From Cupriavidus basilensis (GTDB lineage: Bacteria; Pseudomonadota; Gammaproteobacteria; Burkholderiales; Burkholderiaceae): 49,590 nt of DNA. The position numbers and the translations under genes are program-made. The stretch is taken from positions 1 through 49,590 of the forward strand of contig NZ_JARJLM010000532.1 of NCBI RefSeq assembly GCF_029335485.1, given 5' to 3'. Of the stretch, positions 47,297 to 49,590 are shown in pieces; position 1 is the first letter of the stretch, and every line of letters starts with the position of its first letter. Under the pieces are notes generated by a model, which ran no database searches, was not told where the DNA came from, and saw nothing but the letters and a program-made list of their open reading frames with translations.

Positions 47297-49075
47297 CTAC
47301 GCCGGCTGCTGGCGCGCGTTGAGAAGCACCAGGGTCAGCTCGCGCCCTTGAACCCGCACGCGCATGACCAGACAACGGCCCGCCAAGGCGGACATGCCCG
47401 TTTTGGACAGTTGAATGTCCCATCCCTGTCGGCCGACCAGCGGGTTGGTATTGCGATAGTGGACAGGCCCACCCTTGAGGTTCACGGTCTCAGTGAGCTG
47501 GGTACTGTCGTGCGCAATCTCCGGATAACGGGCCGCCGCGTTCACGATGCGCCCCACGTCCGCGGCCGTCGAGCGATTCGCTGCGGACAGGCCCGTCGGC
47601 TCTTTCAGGGTCGTATGGTCGAGGCCGAGCGCCGCCATCTTGCTGCGCAGCGCTCGCTCGAAAGCTAAAGCGCCGCCGGGATAGCTCCGGGCCAGCGCGT
47701 GGGCCGCCCGGTTGTCCGAGGACATGAGCGCCAGTCGCAGCAGCGTGCCCAGCGTCATGCTTGCACCGACCGGCAATTGCGACACGCTGCCCCGGGTCGC
47801 CGCGGCATCCTGAGCCACGATCCGGATACGCCGAGCCAGGTCCGGTGCCGTGTCCAGCACCACCATGGCCGTCATCAGTTTGGTCAGCGATGCGATAGGG
47901 ACGGTCTTGTGCTCCGCCCGTCCGATCAACTGGGCTCCCGACGTCGAATCCGCCACCAGGACATGGGCGGCACCGCTGGCATTCACCAGCGCTTCGATAT
48001 CCGACAACGCCGGCGCGGCGCCGGCCACCGTATCGAGCTTGCGGCCGAGCGGCGCATCGGTAGCGCCCAGGCCGGTCCATGCCCCAAGGCTGGCGATCGC
48101 CAGGGCCAGCCCCACGGCAAGCACGGGCACGGCCAGCACGGAACGCGAGGGTGCCGGCGCCGGACGCATCAAGCGGCGAATGCGATGGAGCAGCTCCCCG
48201 TCTCTCGCCCTTTGTGCCAGCCCAAGACCGGCGGGCTCGGGCTGCGCGAGGCGGCTCAGGCCGTCGAGCGCAAGCGCCAGCGTGCGCGGTTCGCCTACGA
48301 TGGCTGCGGCAAGATCATCCGCGATGTGCTCGCGTTCCTCGCGGATGCGACGGGACAACCACCAGACCGACGGGTGGAAGAACAGCAGTGCCTCGATCAC
48401 TCGCTGCAAGAGGTTGACCAGGTAATCCAGCCGCTGGACATGCGCGAGTTCGTGGGCCAACAGTGCCTCCAGCAGATTGGCCGGCATGCCCGTCACCAGG
48501 CTGGCGGGCACGAGTACCACGGGCCGCCACCAGCCTGCGGTCACCGGACTGGACAGGCCATAGGTCAGACGGAGCGCAACCCCGCGCGGCAGCCGTAGCC
48601 GACGCGACATCACAGCCACGCGCGCTATCCAGGCCGTGTCTGTCCAGGGCTGGCTGGCATGGACGGTGCGACGCAGCCAGGCCAGGCCGAGTAGCAGCCG
48701 GAGCGTCATCAGCACCACGCCGATCAGCCAAGCCGTCGCCAGCCAGGCTTGCCACGGCACGTCCGGATCGGGGGCGCTTATCAGGTCTGGCATCAGATCT
48801 GGCATCAGGCCGGGCATTGCGACTTCGCCCGGAGGGCCATCCGCCAAGACATCCGAGGTCCGCCAGGCATTCAGGGACGCGGCTGCATCCATCGCGGGTA
48901 CCGCCACACACAGGAACAGGGCGGCGCACAGTACCGCATAGCGAGCCCTGGCGTCGGTCGCTCGAAACACCCACATCAGGCAAGCCGCGGCAGCCTGGAT
49001 GCACAGGCCCTTCCACAAGAAGGCCAGCAGCGTCTCGCCCACCACCCAGGCGAACCCAGACAACTGACCGCTCAT
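47297..49075 (-). CDS. BlaR1-like M56 metalloprotease fused to S11 D,D-peptidase domain
   Basis: 592 residues. Residues 1-140 hold about three membrane helices; an M56 zinc metalloprotease domain follows with HELAH at 208-212 and EREHIADDLA at 247-256, as in BlaR1/MecR1. A further helix lies at 312-332. Residues 355-592 form a complete penicillin-recognising S11 (PBP7/PbpG-like) domain: S396-L-T-K399, S453-D-N455, EPTGLS 492-497 and K558-T-G560. In staphylococcal BlaR1 the sensor domain is class D beta-lactamase-like; here it is a D,D-peptidase type. The ATG overlaps the BlaI stop (ATGA). Predicted role: sense beta-lactam or stem peptides outside and trigger BlaI cleavage inside. Confidence 0.9.
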   Translation of the reverse strand: MSGQLSGFAWVVGETLLAFLWKGLCIQAAAACLMWVFRATDARARYAVLCAALFLCVAVPAMDAAASLNAWRTSDVLADGPPGEVAMPGLMPDLMPDLISAPDPDVPWQAWLATAWLIGVVLMTLRLLLGLAWLRRTVHASQPWTDTAWIARVAVMSRRLRLPRGVALRLTYGLSSPVTAGWWRPVVLVPASLVTGMPANLLEALLAHELAHVQRLDYLVNLLQRVIEALLFFHPSVWWLSRRIREEREHIADDLAAAIVGEPRTLALALDGLSRLAQPEPAGLGLAQRARDGELLHRIRRLMRPAPAPSRSVLAVPVLAVGLALAIASLGAWTGLGATDAPLGRKLDTVAGAAPALSDIEALVNASGAAHVLVADSTSGAQLIGRAEHKTVPIASLTKLMTAMVVLDTAPDLARRIRIVAQDAAATRGSVSQLPVGASMTLGTLLRLALMSSDNRAAHALARSYPGGALAFERALRSKMAALGLDHTTLKEPTGLSAANRSTAADVGRIVNAAARYPEIAHDSTQLTETVNLKGGPVHYRNTNPLVGRQGWDIQLSKTGMSALAGRCLVMRVRVQGRELTLVLLNARQQPA

Positions 49076-49461
49076 TTGCTGTCTCCGCGCAGCAGATCCT
49101 CGATCTCGGCGCGCTCCTGCTTGCTCACATGCCTGCCGCGCAACGCCGCTAGCACCAGCGCTTTGCCGGACCCGGCGAACGCCTTGCTGATCAGGTCTTC
49201 CAGCAAACTGGCCTGCATCGACTTCTGGCTTTGGGCAGGCGCATACACGTGGGAGCGCTCGCTTTCATCTCGCGCCAGCAGGCCCTTGGCGTGCATGATC
49301 TGCATCAGCCGCAGCACGTTCGCGTAGGTCAGGTCGGGCCGATTGGCCGACATGGTCTGGTGGACCACCTTGACCGAAGCTGGTCCCGTTTCCCACAAGG
49401 CTTGCAGTACGTCGATTTCGGCGCTGGTGGGTTTGGCGAAGGTGGCGGGCGAACGGCTCAT
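49072..49461 (-). CDS. blaI: BlaI/MecI-family repressor
   Basis: About 129 residues from ATG 49459-49461 (the frame is open to TTG 49488). The winged helix is in TSAEIDVLQALWETGPASVK, QTMSANRPDLTYANVLRLMQ (recognition helix with TYANVLRLM in place of the classic TYSTIxTLI), IMHAKGLLARDESERSHVYA, followed by the C-terminal dimerisation helices. BlaI-type dimers repress the operon until cleaved. It overlaps the fused sensor gene by 4 bp. A palindrome at 49537-49568 lies about 75 bp upstream. Confidence 0.9.
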   Translation of the reverse strand: MSRSPATFAKPTSAEIDVLQALWETGPASVKVVHQTMSANRPDLTYANVLRLMQIMHAKGLLARDESERSHVYAPAQSQKSMQASLLEDLISKAFAGSGKALVLAALRGRHVSKQERAEIEDLLRGDSK

Positions 49462-49536
49462 GGCTTGGGTACGTGAAATGCTGTCCAAGGATCGATGGAT
49501 CCGGCCTGGCGAATCAGTCTTCGTAGACTAATCTTT

Positions 49537-49568
49537 CTAGAAACATTTGTCTAGAAATGTTTTTCTAG
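49537..49568 (-). promoter_or_regulatory. Probable BlaI operator
   Basis: CTAG occurs at 49537, 49551 and 49565, exactly 14 bp apart, embedding the perfect inverted repeat AAACATTT (49541-49548), GTCTAG, AAATGTTT (49555-49562). The AT-rich block stands out in GC-rich DNA and sits upstream of blaI. A TAGACA/TAGTCT pair with a 17-bp spacer on the minus strand overlaps it and could be the promoter, which would let a bound dimer block polymerase. Confidence 0.75.
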
Positions 49569-49590
49569 GTTGGGGCAGCGGGCTTGAGAA

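Overview
The window reads as DNA from a high-GC betaproteobacterium of the order Burkholderiales (Cupriavidus/Ralstonia or Achromobacter/Bordetella type). The basis is codon use, the family of the left-end transhydrogenase (PntB), TrxB and cystine-transport genes, a remembered resemblance of the class D beta-lactamase to the Achromobacter OXA-114 group, and decayed Tn4371-type conjugative-element genes. No species can be fixed from the sequence alone. No rRNA, tRNA or CRISPR array was seen.

Layout. 1-9.6 kb is ordinary core-type DNA: the end of pntB, a GlxA/FtrA-type regulator, a DUF3088 gene, thioredoxin reductase, and a sulfur amino-acid block (PLP aminotransferase, cystathionine-lyase-like enzyme, cystine-type ABC importer, D-cysteine desulfhydrase). 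9.7-14.5 kb is a junction zone of gene remnants (porin, acyl-CoA-dehydrogenase-like and FMN monooxygenase pieces, an IS6-type transposase piece) around an intact Fic-fold gene with a strong palindromic operator, a stop-interrupted gene and a histidine phosphatase. 15.0-20.7 kb is a complete low-copy plasmid-type replicon: about 1.7 kb of TAGCTA-centred palindromes (candidate centromere), parA, a ribbon-helix-helix partner, a bidirectional terminator, a Rep_3-type initiator, and an origin with about 29 iterons and a perfect DnaA box. 21.7-24.2 kb is a collapsed Tn4371-like element (UvrD, ParA, DUF2840 and relaxase remnants) interrupted by a GNAT gene. 24.3-35 kb is an accessory island of a MerR unit with DUF2938 and MFS genes, a DJ-1 protein, several GNAT acetyltransferases, thioredoxin, a miniature thioredoxin reductase, an arylamine N-acetyltransferase, and a LysR/MFS pair. 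35-39 kb carries AraC, a truncated Amj flippase, a TMEM175 channel, a YoaK-like protein and an isochorismatase-type hydrolase. 40.4-44.2 kb holds an ABC-F ATPase and a GlxA regulator divergent from a tautomerase.

The right end (44.3-49.6 kb) is the most distinctive part. Reading leftward on the minus strand it has a BlaI-type repressor, a BlaR1-like M56 metalloprotease fused to a complete S11 (PBP7-like) D,D-peptidase domain, a class D beta-lactamase, an acyltransferase-3 membrane protein and a glutamate racemase. It looks like one cell-wall-stress unit: the fused protein would sense beta-lactam or wall fragments, BlaI would release a CTAG-rich operator, and the downstream genes would destroy the drug and may adjust the wall. 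The unusual sensor architecture and the linkage to acyltransferase and racemase genes make it the best candidate for an undescribed system; the TAGCTA centromere-like array is the second.
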